A DNA stretch of 64,000 bases from Berberis thunbergii (lineage: Eukaryota > Streptophyta > Magnoliopsida > Ranunculales > Berberidaceae): NCBI GenBank assembly GCA_003290165.1, contig QNQO01000592.1, forward strand, positions 496,001 to 560,000, given 5' to 3'. The position numbers and the translations under genes are program-made. The first letter of the stretch is position 1; each line of letters opens with the position of its first letter. Positions 34,195-46,724 of the stretch are shown piece after piece. The notes beneath the pieces were generated by a model that did no database searches, had not been told where the DNA came from, and saw only the letters and a list, made by a program, of their open reading frames with translations.

Positions 34195-37100
34195 TCACAC
34201 AAAGAGTTTTGGGAAGTATAAATGTATCTCTCGATCGTTTAGTGGTTGCAATGGTCTAGCGTTTTGCTCTGCAAACTGTATAAAAGCAATAGTAAATGTT
34301 ATGCCCCGTTCATTATACAACTTATGGAAATGAATACATTTAACTTGGGTACACTTACATCATGAACTGCTGTCTTGAGTAACTTTATTTGTTCTTTTGA
34401 AACAGTTCTAACCTGAAATCAATAATATGTTATAAGATACCTTGAGAAAATATAATTAGGAAATTATCAAGGTAAGAAGGTTTTTACCATTTTATTGATT
34501 GTCCAAATGACACCTTCAGTACAAGGAGGAACAGTGAGGGAACCCATGTATCTATAGTAATTCTTACCACCCATTTTTACGTGTCTTGGGTTAACCATGC
34601 CTACATTTATCTCTTTATCACTATCAGCAATCGACCGTATATGATCCATCAACTGGAATTGAGAATATATAAAACTTTATCAGATAACATGAACAAATCA
34701 AATGTTGTGGCATTACCTTCAAAGACCCAACCTGTTAATCTAATCTGGTGGTCAAAAAACATTTTACCTCAGAGAGAAAAGGATCAGGTTGTCCCATTTC
34801 ATACAAGATTCCAGTAACAGATATGTTGTTGCGTGCATTAGGATCCACATTAAGATGAACCAAGTGCATCTCGAGCTCATACCTAAGGTACACTGATGTA
34901 TACATTAAATTCAAACATATTCAAGTTCAACTCAAAACTCAAAACATATTCAAATTTTTTGTGATTATGGTTTGTGGATATCTAAGGGAAACCATTTTGA
35001 AACTCTTAGCCATGTCAAATTTATTTGTGATCATGTAAATGAGGTATGAGATCAGAATAGGAATTATGTTAATCGATCTTCATAAAACATATGAGATTGT
35101 TAAGAGATGGCAAAGAAGAATAAGCACCTTTTGCCATTGATGGTGTGTTCAGAAGGAGAGTGCCAATGGCATTGTTGAAGCACATACTTTGTACCATTGA
35201 TCTTCATTGAACCTCCTCCATCAATCCACTTAAGCTGCATGCATGAAGTAAATGTTGGAAAAATCCAATAATGTGGGCACACATATGTAATACAATGTGT
35301 ATTGCTATCTTAAAGTGTAGTCCATCTAATATGTGATCTAATAGGGGTGTTGGACTATAAGGTATTATTAAATAACATGGTGTAATTAAGAATGTAATTT
35401 CTAATTCAATAAGGGGCAAAATCAAAAATTCACAACCCGTAAGTTATACGGTTATAACTTACGAGCGTTATAAATTTGTGGTTGGTCCTCGGTTGAGCAT
35501 TGTGTGAAGAACATCATCTTTTGTATCATCTCAACAGAGACTCTAAGTAATACGCTTGAATCAATCGGAAGATCCGACTCATCACAATCAAGAAGAAATC
35601 GCTATGGATCAAGGTATGTTTCTGTTCTTTCTTTGTTTCCATTGAATCAACTGGAATTTGATGTTATTTGGTTAGATTCAACAATTGGTATCAGAGCCAC
35701 TCCTATTGATTCCATGTAAATTATAAAGAGGAAATTTTTTTAATTATTTTGATTCATGTTGACAAGTACAGTGATTATGCGATTGTGTTTAATACGTTTA
35801 ATTATATTGATTTATGTTCGTTGTTATATTGATTCAAGTACAGTGAATAGATTCTAAAAAAAAATTGGTTTGTCTCAATTCACTGTTGAATCGAGAGTCG
35901 GGTATAGGCGATGACCCTTTTAGCATGTTGGGTCGGTTGTTGTTGGGTATTTTAGATCGTGTTTTTTTTAGTTGAAGGCCCACGTCCATGTAATATTTTT
36001 GGTTAATAACTGTTGACCCATATTAAGTAATTATTGAGATTCTCTTTTAAGAATTGGGCCTATTGGTAGTAACTTGGGTCTTGCTGGACCTGTTGGATCA
36101 TTTGGACCTAATGGGTCATGGTTTGGGCTCACATATTCTAAATAATTATGGTTTGATTAATCATGGGCCTTATCCTGTTTTATTGGGACCTATTCAGTTT
36201 TTTACTACATTTTATTTAGACCCGTGTTTTAATTGTATTAAGGTGATAATTTGGTTAATGCTCCAAATTTATACATATATTATAATTTTGGTTTCATGTA
36301 TCATTATTGTGTTCCTTATTTAAAATTTACACAATTTAACTAATAGACTGCAAATCAATCACTATTAGGAAAATTGGTTAATTTTAAATAAGTGAGCATG
36401 CTAAATTCATGTGAAACAATCGACTCAAAGGAAGATTGTTTTGACCGGATAATCCATAGTCTTGAATATGTGATATGGTTTGGTTTACCATGCTTTTATT
36501 ATGTCGGTCCAAATAAAGGCATAATTTTAGGTCGGTTTCGTTGTGTAAGAAGAGTACCACTTACAGATTGATATTTCTGTCTAAAGACTAGATAACAATG
36601 CTGTGCTAGGTATCTTGATATGGTTTTTACTTATTGTATGAATTTAAAATTTATGCAATTTGAATGACGATGCGAACATGTTATTTATTTAATTTATTCT
36701 CTGTACAGCTACTATGTTTGCTAGTGTAAATAATATTCCTATGCTTAATGGGACAAACTTCAAGGATTGGAAAGAGAACTTGTTAATCGTTCTTAGATGT
36801 ATGGATCTGGACCTTGCATTAAGGATTGAGCAACTCGCTCCTCTTACAAATGCAAGTACTCCTGATGCTAGGAGATACTTTGAGAAGTGGAAACACTCCA
36901 ATCGCATGAGTCCCATGCTCATCAAGTGAGGCATTCCAGATGCCTTTAGGGGTGCAATATCCGAAGGGGTGACTAATGCCAATGAGTTCCTTGCTGAACT
37001 TGAAAAACTTTTTGCTAAAAACGATAAGGCTGAAACAAGCACGCTTGTAGCTAGTTTGATTTCATTGAAGTACAAAGGCAAAAGGAACATTATGGAGTAC

Positions 37101-40100
37101 ATCATGGAGATGTCTCATCTTGCTTCAAAACTTAAGGCACTCAAGCTTGAGTTGTTTGAGGAGTTACTCGTGCATCTAGTTTTGATATCACTTCCTCCAA
37201 AATACAGTCAGTTTAAGGTCAGTTACAACTATCAGAAGGAGAAATGGACTCTTAATGAGCTCATTTCATACTGTGTGCAAGAGGAAGACAGGTTGAAGAG
37301 GGCAAAAAAACGAAAGAAGGATAATGAAGCTGCTAAGGGTCCAGAACAAAAAAAACAAAAAGGCAATGAGGGTTGTTTATTTTGTAAGAAACCTGGACAT
37401 GTAAAAAAGGAATGTACCAAGTATCACGCATGGCGTGCTAAAAAGGGTATGTTTCTTACTTTGGTCTATTCTGAGGTTAACTTAGCTTCAGTACCTATAA
37501 ACCTTGGTGGTTAGATTCTGGTGCTACTACTCACATAAGTGTTTCTATGCAGGGTTGCCTGAGCTACCGAAAACCAAATGATGCTGAAAAACACATCTTC
37601 GTGGGCGATGGAAAATCCTTAGAAATGGAAGCAATAGGAAACTTTAGGTTACTATTAGAAACTGGTCGTTAGTTTGAACTGAAAGACACTTTTGTCGTAC
37701 CTTCATTTAGACGAAATTTGGTTTCTATTTCCTTGTCGGACAAATTTGGATATTGTTGTTCATTTGGAAATAATCAGTTTAGTCTTTCATTAAATTCCAA
37801 TATTATTGGTACTGGTTCATTAAGCGCATTTGATAACCTATCACTTCTTGACATTATTGCATCATATAATGAAACCTTGCATGTGGAATCACATGGTACT
37901 AAGCGTAAGCTAAATGAAGAAAATTCATCAAAACTATGGCACAAACGCTTAGGACATATCTCGAAAACGAGAATGGAGAGACTTGTGTCAGATGGCATAT
38001 TAGATTCTCTTGATTTTTCAGACTTTGATGTTTGTATTGAGTGCATCAAGGGAAAACAGACCAAACAAAGGAGATTAGGTGCAAATAGAACTTCAGACAT
38101 CTTAGAATTGATCCACACATATATTTGTAGACTATTCGCTTCGGCTTCTTGAAATGGTCAACAATATTTTATATCATTCATAGACGATTACTCACGCTAT
38201 GGGTACCTATATCTCATTCATGAGAAATCTAAGTCACTGGACATGTTCAAAGCTTTCAAAGCTGAGGTTGAGAACCAACTCAACAAAATAATTAAGAGTG
38301 TCAGGTCTGACTGTGGTGGTGAGTATTACGGTAGATATGACGGTTCAGGTGAACAAAGTCCATGACCATTTGCTAAATTCCTAGAGGAATGTGGAATCGT
38401 CCCACAATACACCATGCCGGGATCACCTAGCATGAATGATGTAGCTGAAAGACGAAACAAAACTCTTAAGGACATGGTAAGGAGTGTGATTAGTCATTTT
38501 ACCTTACTTGAATCACTCTGGGGAGAAGGACTAAAGATAGCGGCTTATATCCTTAATAGAGTACCAACTAAAGCAGCTGCCAAAACACCTTATGAACTTT
38601 GAACAGGCAAAAACCTAGTCTAAAGCATTTTCACATTTGGGGATGTCCAACTAAGGCAAGGCCTTATCGGCCAAATGAAAAGAAATTGGACTCCAAAACA
38701 GTGAGCAACTACTTCATTGGCTACTCTAAGCAATCAAGGGGCTACAAGTTCTATAATCTCACTATTAAGTCCATTTTTGAAATGGAGACAACAAATTTTT
38801 TTGAGAATGTCGAGTTTGGAGCGAGAAATAAGGTAAGAGACATTGTTTTTGAAGAAGAATCAATTTCGACTCCTACTACTGTTTTTGACAATGTATATGT
38901 TCCTACATGTCATTGATTAATAAGCAGATCTGGACCCTCAACAGGACAATGTTGAACAACTCCCTGCTCAAATTGAAGTAAATGTTCTTAAAAAACAACC
39001 TCAAGGTCAAATGCCATTAAGGAGATCCACGAGAGAAATGAGAAATGCTATTTCAGATGATTATATGGTCTTTCTCCAAGAACATGAGGAAAATGATGGA
39101 TTGGTGGAAAATGATCTAATCAACTTCCATCAAGCCATGCAGGATTCTAACTCTCAAAAGTGGATAGATGCTATGAATGAGGAGTACAAGTCTATACAAG
39201 ACAATCAAGTTTGAGATCTTGTCCCATTACCTGAAAATACAAAGCCTATTGGTTGTAATTGGATATTCAAAACCAAGAGGGACTCAAAAGGTAACTTGGA
39301 AAGGTATAAGGCTCGTCTTGTAGCTAAAAGCTTCACTCAAAAGGAAGACATCGACTATAAAGAGACTTTCTCTCCGGTGTCAAATAAAGACTCATTTAGG
39401 ACAATCATGGCACTTGTTGCACACTTTGACCTTGAGTTACATCAGATGGATGTTAAAACAATGTTTCTCAATGGCGACACTGATGAAACAATTTATATGG
39501 TGCAACCAGAAAACTTTGTGTCTGGAGACCCAAAGAATATGGTTTGCAGACTAAAGAAATCCATCTATGGGCTCAAACAAGCTTTCCGTCAATGGTACTA
39601 CAAATTTCATCAAGTAATTGTCTCGTTTAGTTTTGAGACAAATGTTGTTGATAATTGTGTGTATCATAAGTTTAGGAGTAAGCATATCTTCTTGGTTTTG
39701 TATGTTGATGACATATTGCTTGCCACTAATAATATAGACATGTTGCACGAAACCAAGAGATTTCTATCAAAGAAATTTGAAATGAAAGATCTTGGTGAAA
39801 CTTCTTTTGTCTTAGGGATTCAGATGTATATACCAGAATCGTTTTTCGGGGTATTCTTGGATTATCACAAAAGGGCTATATAGAAAAAGTGCTTAAAATG
39901 TTTGGCATGCAAATTATAAACCATGAGACACCCCTATATCTAACGGAGACAAATTCAGTCTTAAACAGTGCCCTAAGAATAAACTTGAAGTTGAAGAGAT
40001 GCAAAAAATCCCCTATGCATCAGCTGTTGGGGGTCTTATGTATGCTCAGGTATATACACGTTCAGACATAGCATTTATTGCTGGAATGCTTGGCAGATAT

Positions 40101-43100
40101 ATGGATAACCCTGGGATAGATCACTGGAAAGCAACTAAACGGGTTATGAGATATTTACAGAGAACTAAGGATTACATGCTCTCATGCAAGAGATCAGATT
40201 AGTTGGAGATCATAGGCTATTCTGATTCTAAATTTTCTGGATGTCAAGATAGTAGAAAATCTACATCAGACTACATTTATCTGTTAGCTGGACGAACTAT
40301 TTTCTGGAGGAGTGCTAAGCAGACACTCATAGCTTCGTCCACCATGGAAGCATAATATGTAGCGTGTTTTGAGGCATCCAACCATGGATTATGGTTGCGT
40401 TATTTTGTCACTGGCTGCGCATTTTGAATAACATAGAAAGACCACTAAAGTTATATTGTGACAATAAGTTAGCAGTTCTATATGCCAACAACAACAGGAG
40501 CTCGTCTAGGTCAAATCATATTGACATAAAGTTCCTAGCTATGAAGGAAATAGTAGAGGATAAACAAATTTTCATAGAGCATATTGAGACAAACTTATTA
40601 AGGGATTACCACCCAATGTCTTTCATGAGCACACCGCTCATATGGGTGTTATATCACATGAGGATATCATGGTTTAGTAGGAGTTTTTTGTTGTTCTATG
40701 ATGGATTTTTAGACACATTGGTGTAATTTAGTATTTTCTGCAGAAATAAAGTATTCAGTCAATTGTCTGTTTATTATATGTTTGATCTCATTAAAATTAA
40801 AGTTTGACCAGTTGGAAATAGGCATGTTTGGATTACATTACATGTAATTTCCATGCTCTACATCCATGTTTGATCTATGTCATTTGATTATATTGGTATA
40901 TGTGACTACTGATGGATTTAGTTACGCTAAATGTGACGAAAATTGCTTTAATCCAATATCAGTATCGTCAATGGATGAGATTGTTTAGGAATACCTTTAC
41001 TTGTGATAGCAAGTTTTTTAGCTCATAAGGTTATACACATTTAAAGGTAACATATGTGGCCCAAGTCGGAAATTGTTGAAAAAATCTAATAATGTGGCAC
41101 ACATATGTAATATAATGTGTATTTCTATCTTAAAGTGTAGTCCATCTAATATGTGATCTAATAGGGGTGTTGGACTATAAAGTATTATTAAATAACATGG
41201 TGTAATTAAGGATGTAATTTCTAATTCAATGAGGGGCAGAATCGAAAATTCACAGCCCGTAAGTTATAACGGGCGTCATAAATTTGTGGTTGGTCCCCAG
41301 TTGAGCGTTGCGTGAAGAACATTGTCTTATGTGTCCTCTCAACAAATACTCTAAGTAATACACTTGAATCAATCGGAAGATCCGACTCATCACAATCAAG
41401 AAAAAATCGCCATGGATCAAGGTATGTTTCTGTTTCTTTCTTTGTTTCCATTGAATCAACTAGAGTTTGATGTTATTTGGTTAGATTCAACAGTAAATAA
41501 TTTCATTGTTAGTTTAAATAATGATTTGTGATAATGAAGTTTTTTCTAATTAACTTATATGTTTACATCAAGTTGAGTATAACCCATCTAACCATTGTAA
41601 CCATGTACGACTTTTTTTACATTGCATGTCTCATTCATCGCGGTGTATAGAAGGATCAAATTTTCCTATGTCAACGAGGGGTTAGTTAGGATCAAATTTT
41701 CTGCATAGAGATCATTTTTTTATATATGGTTACGCTGTGATTGCAACATTTTACTTGCACTTTAACCATTATTTGAAATTTCTCAAGAAAATGATCAACA
41801 GAGTATATATAAAAAAGTATCAAATGACCTTTGATCATAGCGGTTTATTGAATTTTGATTTATTTGAATATTTGAAGATCTCAAAGCCTTGTGAAGCAAA
41901 ATATGCAGATAGCAATTAAGATCAATGCATTTGAAGATCTCAACGCCTTGGCTTACCATTACATATATTGACTTAGTAGAATTTATTTTATTTCATTTTT
42001 GACCAAGTCCAACTGTAAAAATCAAGTTGTGAGTTGTGACTGGGCAACATTATAATTTGAATTTTTAACGATTGTTTGAAATTTCCTAGAGTTAGTGTAG
42101 TCCTTATCAGGGGTGGGCATGGGACGGGATGGACCTCATCCCTATTCCATCCCGTTTGTTCGAGATTGAGACGACCTCATCACATCCCAAATGAGTTCGG
42201 GACGGGACGAAATGGGATAAGCATGTACTAAATTTTGGATTTACCAAATACATAACTCTAATAACAACTATATCACTTTAAGCCATTGATTATCTCCCTA
42301 TTTCATTAGCTTTTACTCCCATTTTTTTTAGAACCACTATTGAAGATATCCAATTTTTTGTACATTGTTAACGAAATGTTTAATGAGTTTGTAATTAAAA
42401 ACTACGAGGAGCACATATTGGAGTTGTCAAAAGTTAGGAAGAGGAAAAAAAGAAGGGAGAGGGTTTGAGCTAGATTCATTATCTAGGTAAGTCACATGAA
42501 AACTTGTAAGAATAACATAGTTATGTCAATAAATAAAATAGTCATATCAATAAATAATTTCATAATACATAGTTCATTTAAATGTTAAAAAAAGTTGATT
42601 CGGGACGAAATGGGATTGAAAATCTTCATCTCAATCTCATCCCACTCTAGATCGGGACGGGACAGGATCAGGATGGGATTGATCAATCCAAATATAATCT
42701 GAAAAAATCGGAACAGAATGGGACAAAATCTAGATCGCAGGATGGAATGCCCACCCCTAATCACTGTATAACGCTATACTAAGTGAACTTTACTCGACTG
42801 TCCTAATGTTGTAGTGCAACATTATCACCAAAACATATAAATCAAAACCATAAAAGGGCCTTGGATCAAAATAGTCTATGGACTATAACTGGTGTTGTTG
42901 AATTTTGATTTATTTCCCTTGTGAAACAAAATGTGGATATCAAATTACGATAAATGTATGAATGCTTGGCTTACCATTATATCATGTCCCCTGTTCTTGA
43001 CAGTGGCATTGGAGGGTTTGTAACCCTTCTTTAGTTTTCCCAACTTAGGCAAAATTTCGACCTTTTTGTTCAACAAATCAATTGGAGATTGCATTTCTCC

Positions 43101-43370
43101 CTTCTTACAAGCATCCCATTCTTTGTGCAGTTCTCCCCATTTGTCAGGTCCCTTATCACTCCCCTTCAAGTAGTCAAACTCAGTTTCATCCTCTGCACCA
43201 CAAAAATCATGCAAAAATCAAACTTCATTCAGAATTATTTAAAATAAAAATAAAAATGGAGGATTCAAGGAGAAGCGAGATCCATTACCAACTTCTTGAG
43301 ATGTAGTCAATCTTGAATTCAAGAAGAGAGCTATAAGAACAAAAGCCAAAGTGAAGGTATGATTGCTCAT
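34195..43370 (-). CDS. Alpha-carbonic anhydrase, secreted
   Basis: Seven minus-strand exons join in phase: 43289-43370, 42975-43192, 35128-35234, 34768-34882, 34488-34652, 34359-34412 and 34195-34266, giving 270 residues. Residues 1 to about 24 form a signal peptide ([13 protein letters not shown]). The mature enzyme hydrates CO2 to bicarbonate, probably in apoplast, secretory pathway or plastid. Zinc ligands are present: His123 and His125 in [10 protein letters not shown] and His142 in EMHLVH. Thr214 in SLTVPPCTE is the active-site Thr, and Cys56 and Cys218 can form the usual disulfide. Length and motifs match plant alpha-CAs of the CA7/nectarin type. For the last exon the acceptor ending GCAGAG is needed to keep NARPLQP in frame. 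Intron 2 is 7.7 kb because it holds a copia element very near its 3' end, which may impair splicing. Confidence 0.9.
35253..35683 (+). repeat. 5' LTR of the second copia element
   Basis: Starts TGTTGG and ends TTCAACA. It is 12 bp longer than the 3' copy, with an extra short segment around 35447-35462 near GTAAGTTATA. Confidence 0.93.
35686..35698 (+). promoter_or_regulatory. Primer-binding site (tRNA-iMet) of the second copia element
   Basis: TGGTATCAGAGCC two bases after the 5' LTR is the exact complement of the initiator tRNA-Met 3' end used by plant copia elements. Confidence 0.92.
36714..37514 (+). pseudogene. Copia gag, one internal stop
   Basis: The first part (36714-36929) begins [20 protein letters not shown], the plant copia gag opening. 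A TGA at 36927-36929 interrupts it, and the frame resumes at once to 37514 with the UBN2-type capsid region and a zinc knuckle ([14 protein letters not shown]). The frame then ends where the protease begins in another frame. Confidence 0.9.
37500..40726 (+). pseudogene. Copia pol (protease, integrase, RT, RNase H), broken
   Basis: The protease site [12 protein letters not shown] is at about 37508 and is intact. The GAG-pre-integrase domain ([14 protein letters not shown]) is in 37718-38152. The integrase core follows at 38161-38602 with [19 protein letters not shown] and SDCGGEYYG, interrupted by stops. The RT spans 39200-39883 ([32 protein letters not shown]), and the RNase H region spans 40020-40700 with [13 protein letters not shown] and HIDIKF. 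At least six breaks separate these, so no functional polyprotein remains. Confidence 0.9.
41074..41492 (+). repeat. 3' LTR of the second copia element
   Basis: 419-bp direct copy of 35253-35683, ending TTCAACA. A degenerate purine-containing tract (CAAGTCGGAAAT) precedes it in place of a clean polypurine tract. Confidence 0.93.
41498..42107. other. Intron 2 of the carbonic anhydrase gene
   Basis: Contains, on the minus strand, CTAAC at about 41508-41512, the likely original branch point. No gene is seen. Confidence 0.5.
42108..42759. mobile_element. hAT-like MITE (GGGTGGGCACGGGAC family), copy 2
   Basis: The left end CAGGGGTGGGCATGGGACGG and inverted right end AATGCCCACCCCTAA match the copy at 31559-32019, with the same GGGACGGGAT subterminal motifs. 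It is longer in the middle. I found no convincing target duplication. It also lies in intron 2 of the carbonic anhydrase gene. Confidence 0.75.
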
Positions 43371-43482
43371 GTTTTTTCTGCAGAACTTCACTCACAAAAT
43401 GAAACTATATATGTTGGAAATAATTAAAAGGTCTGAAGGAAGTTTCTTGGTTTCAATAAAAACGTCCATGTATATAAAGAAA

Positions 43483-43671
43483 GAGTGATTCTACGTGACG
43501 AGGAAATCAGCGAGGAAAGGGAGGTGGCAGGGGGTGAACCATTCACTCTCCTCGGGATACGCACGCCAAAAAGTGGGCACACATTCCGAAGGGATTGAAT
43601 GGTTCACCCCTCCGCCACCTCCTTTTCCTCGCTGGTTTCCTCGCCCACTTCCTCGACATTTAGAATTTATG
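43483..43671. mobile_element. Foldback Mutator-like MITE, copy 4
   Basis: A 189-bp inverted repeat of the same family, with GACGAGGAAATCAGCGAGG at the left and GCTGGTTTCCTCGCCC at the right. The right terminus CGACATTTAGAATTT is well kept, while the left end has drifted. The target ATAAAGAAA is repeated exactly at 43474-43482 and 43672-43680. It lies 113 bp upstream of the carbonic anhydrase start codon. Confidence 0.92.
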
Positions 43672-43680
43672 ATAAAGAAA

Positions 43681-44690
43681 AGCGTAGATGTCCCTCCATC
43701 AATAAAAATTATATTATTGATTACAACTATGATGACTAATAACAAATAATCAACGATTTTGTCAACGAATTTCAAGTAATTACAATACATTTTAATGGGA
43801 AATGCAAATAATAAATAAATATTAATATCAGTGTCATGGAGACTAAAGTATATTATCTAATGGAGGGAAATTAGATTTTGCTAATAAGACATAAACTGAT
43901 GTATCCCTAATTTGACTTTTTTTGTTTATTTGTACCTGCTTGGTCGAGAACATTCAAAGCATAATATACTTTTATTTTTTCATTTTTTTAATATGATACA
44001 CTTGCTTAGAAAAAAGATAAACATAGAGTATTTTTTTTTCACTATGATTTATTTTATTTTATTTTGGTAAAACATGAGACTTATTCAACATACAAAATCG
44101 GAACTGGTCAGAGAGATGAACCCGCACCAACAAACAACGGATGAGCGTACTATCGCGAAAGTCGTTGCACTAACGCACATACATCTTCTTGCTCATTCAA
44201 AGGGTATTTTGTGGTTTTTCGTCCTTCCCATGAGGATTTGTCTATTGTGGATACTCTGTGCAACTTTCCGTCTCTGTTCCACTCGTTTTTTTCATCCTTT
44301 CTAGCTATTTTCTATTGTGGATACCCTTAGTGTCTCTGTTGCATGCATGTTATCCCATTTCATATTTTTCAAAGAAACTGAAACTAACATTTGTTCTTGT
44401 ACACGAACTACTGAAATATTTACTGAAAAAAAAGCCATATCGAATAAAACCTAATTGTTTTGTAGGAATAATGGTCTTGTTAAAGACAACATAAACACTT
44501 AATGACGCCGGGCAGAATAACGATTATTCTGTAGACTAGTTCTAACAGATAATTCACAAGGAATAATACAAGAGAATTGCCTAAAACACAGAGAAATACT
44601 CTAATGTTCAATTCAAATTATCAAAAACAAAAGTCTCTTACGATATTGAGAAAGATCTCTATTTATAGTGTTTAAATAACTTGAATAATA
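43681..44690. other. AT-rich intergenic DNA
   Basis: No gene recognised. The part from about 44500 could be an old LTR in antisense orientation, but I found no matching partner or target duplication. Confidence 0.4.
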
Positions 44691-44696
44691 AGCAGC

Positions 44697-44884
44697 CTAT
44701 TCCTAAAAGAAAAATTATAATCAAATACTAAAATAACAAGCAGTCTATTCCTAAAAGAAAAAGTAAAACCTAATCCTAAAATGAAACTGTCTATTCCTAA
44801 ATGAAAAATTAGAATCAAATACTAAAATAACAAACAGTCTATTCCTAAATGAAAAAGTAAAGCCTAATCCTAAAAAGAAACTAA
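44697..44884. repeat. 94-bp tandem duplication
   Basis: CTATTCCTAAAAGAAAAATT at 44697 and CTATTCCTAAATGAAAAATT at 44791 begin two adjacent, diverged copies. Each copy itself contains two CTATTCCTAAA motifs. Confidence 0.75.
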
Positions 44885-45183
44885 AAAGACTTTTAATTAA
44901 ATTGAAAGACTACAAATAAGTTATTTACTAAATAACTTTAAAAGTAAATTAGAAACCTTAGAAACCCAAATTAGGAAAGAAATCACGATTTTCTGTCATC
45001 TTTGCGTTGATCTGCCGACTCAAGGTATTTTAGTGCCAACAACGTGCTATCTGACAACTCAACATCATCTGACTCAGATCCTCCTGCATCACTTAACTAC
45101 CTTGTTAAACTTAACGAAGATTAATTAGAAGGTATATTCCAGTTGTTTTGTCTCACTCTTATTTGTAAAATGTAGAACCAACT

Positions 45184-45283
45184 AGGGGTTGGCACAGGAT
45201 AGGATGGGATGAGATAGACATCATCTCGTTGCTTTATTTTCGGAACGGGATAGACCTCAAATGAGTTTGAGACAGGACGAGAT
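45184..45283. mobile_element. hAT-like MITE fragment (GGGTGGGCACGGGAC family), copy 3
   Basis: Begins AGGGGTTGGCACAGGATAGG and contains GGAACGGGATAGACCTC and GACAGGACGAGATT, as in the two complete copies. The opposite end is missing. Confidence 0.6.
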
Positions 45284-45383
45284 TATATGGTACTAAAAAA
45301 TTTCCTGCAACAACAAATTTATTCAATTTTAAAATTCACACCAAATATGATTCACGTTTTACACATCAACTACATCAATAATC

Positions 45384-45500
45384 GAGTATGGCCAATGGAG
45401 TACCAGCTTAGAGATAGGCCTGTGGAGGATGAAATGTTCAGGGTTCGAACCCTGTCAGTGACATCTAGGGTGAGAGGGGTTAAGGGATAAAAAAATTAAT
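45384..45500 (+). mobile_element. tRNA-derived SINE-like unit
   Basis: GTACCAGCTTAGAGATAGG resembles a pol III box A, and GGTTCGAACCC about 50 bp later is a perfect box B. It ends in an A-rich tail near 45488. No cloverleaf tRNA can be drawn, so it is more likely a SINE than a tRNA gene. Confidence 0.45.
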
Positions 45501-45939
45501 AATCAAGAATCAAGTCAGACTTAACTATAATATCAAGCTCTGCTTTGGGGATGCACAGTTGGTCCGTTAATAGCTCTGCTTTGGAGGCGATTTTGAGTGA
45601 CTAGGGGTGTTAAGGTAATTCTTTCAAAGATTTGTTTTTTTAGCCATTACATCTATTTCGATCACCATCCTAGATCGTTGATCTTAGGGCTTCTCATCTT
45701 CTCCATGGCGGCTACTCAAGCCGCCAAGGAAGGAAGACATCCGAATGGGGTTGGAGGCCTCCAAGACAAGGAAATCAAGCCTTCTTGAAGCTTTCTCCAA
45801 GCCTTGGGAATTGTTAAGAAGGTAGTTATTGAGGAGGAACCTGTGAAAGGCAATCGTTTTCGCAAGGAGGGCAGTCCAACATTATCTATGAATATCTCAT
45901 AAGCAAAAAGATGTGAAAGGTATGTCGAAAGATTTGTTA

Positions 45940-46724
45940 TTGTGCTTTAGTTTTCTAGTTATCGCCCCTTCCTTGAGGTCATTCGTGAAACCATCCATAA
46001 ATCGTGGAGAGTTATGGCAAATTTCACCATGGGTTTGTTAGATCAAAGGCATGTTCTTGTTAGATTTTAGGCGGAAGAAAAAGTTAATAAGGCATTGTCG
46101 CGGGACTCCTTTATGATTCGAGGTGTCAGATTCAAAGCGTTTCGTTGGCATTAAGGCTTTAGCCTTGGGGGAGATCCGGTTCTAGCCCATTTGCGAGTAT
46201 ATCTGCCTTTACAGTTTTTCCATCCTTTATATTTGAAAAAAGTTGGAGATTTGATTAGGTCTTTCCTTAGGATTGATGACAACATCCTAGGTCTTACACG
46301 TCCTGGGGCGGCGAGGATGTGTGTGGAGATGGATCTAACAACGGAACTCCCTAGTAGAATTTGGTTGGAATTCTCTGGTGTTACAGGTTTTTGGCAAAAA
46401 ATTGTGTATATGGGATTCAAGTATTGTGATGTTTGTGCTATGATTGGGCACACCAACGAAGCCTATAGGAAGCGGTTGGGGAACGGCAAGGACAATAGTA
46501 AAAAAGAAGGAGAAAACGTAGCCACAAACAAAATTGTAGAGTTAAACAAAAAAACACCAAGCTTAGGGGTTAAAGATAAAGGGGTCAAATCAAAAGGTGG
46601 GGAAGTTACGAAAATTTACAGATCGATCACGAAAGAGGTTGAGAGAATAGCGGATGAAGTCAGTACTAATGGGGGACTCGTTGGTCCTAGTGGGGCGAAG
46701 GATGAGGAAGGATTTGGGTCCTAG
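45940..46724 (+). pseudogene. LINE ORF1 (DUF4283 / zinc knuckle) fragment
   Basis: 45940-46190 reads, with stops, as a DUF4283-like region (HVLVRF, SFMIRGVRFKAFRW). The open frame after that contains VGDLIRSFLRIDD, ARMCVEMDLTTELPSRIWLE and the zinc knuckle YCDVCAMIGHTNEAY, the usual plant LINE ORF1 order. The remaining C-terminal part is Lys-rich. No LINE ORF2 follows, so this is a truncated or degraded copy. Frameshifts near 46070 and 46150 break it. Confidence 0.75.

Larger units (their letters stand above)
35253..41492 (+). mobile_element. Ty1-copia LTR retrotransposon in intron 2 of the carbonic anhydrase gene
   Basis: LTRs at 35253-35683 and 41074-41492 bound the element, and GTAAA is duplicated exactly at 35248-35252 and 41493-41497. 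A perfect tRNA-iMet primer-binding site follows the left LTR. Gag, protease, integrase, RT and RNase H remnants follow on the plus strand in copia order. It is antisense to the host gene. Stops and frameshifts are spread through the coding part and the LTRs are visibly diverged, so it is an old, inactive copy. Confidence 0.95.

Noticed and set aside
44697..44884. Solo LTR around the 94-bp tandem duplication
   Set aside because: I could not find TG/CA ends with a 5-bp target duplication around 44500-45110.
45384..45500. A functional tRNA gene from the perfect box B
   Set aside because: No acceptor stem or anticodon arm can be drawn around it by eye; a SINE-like origin is more likely.
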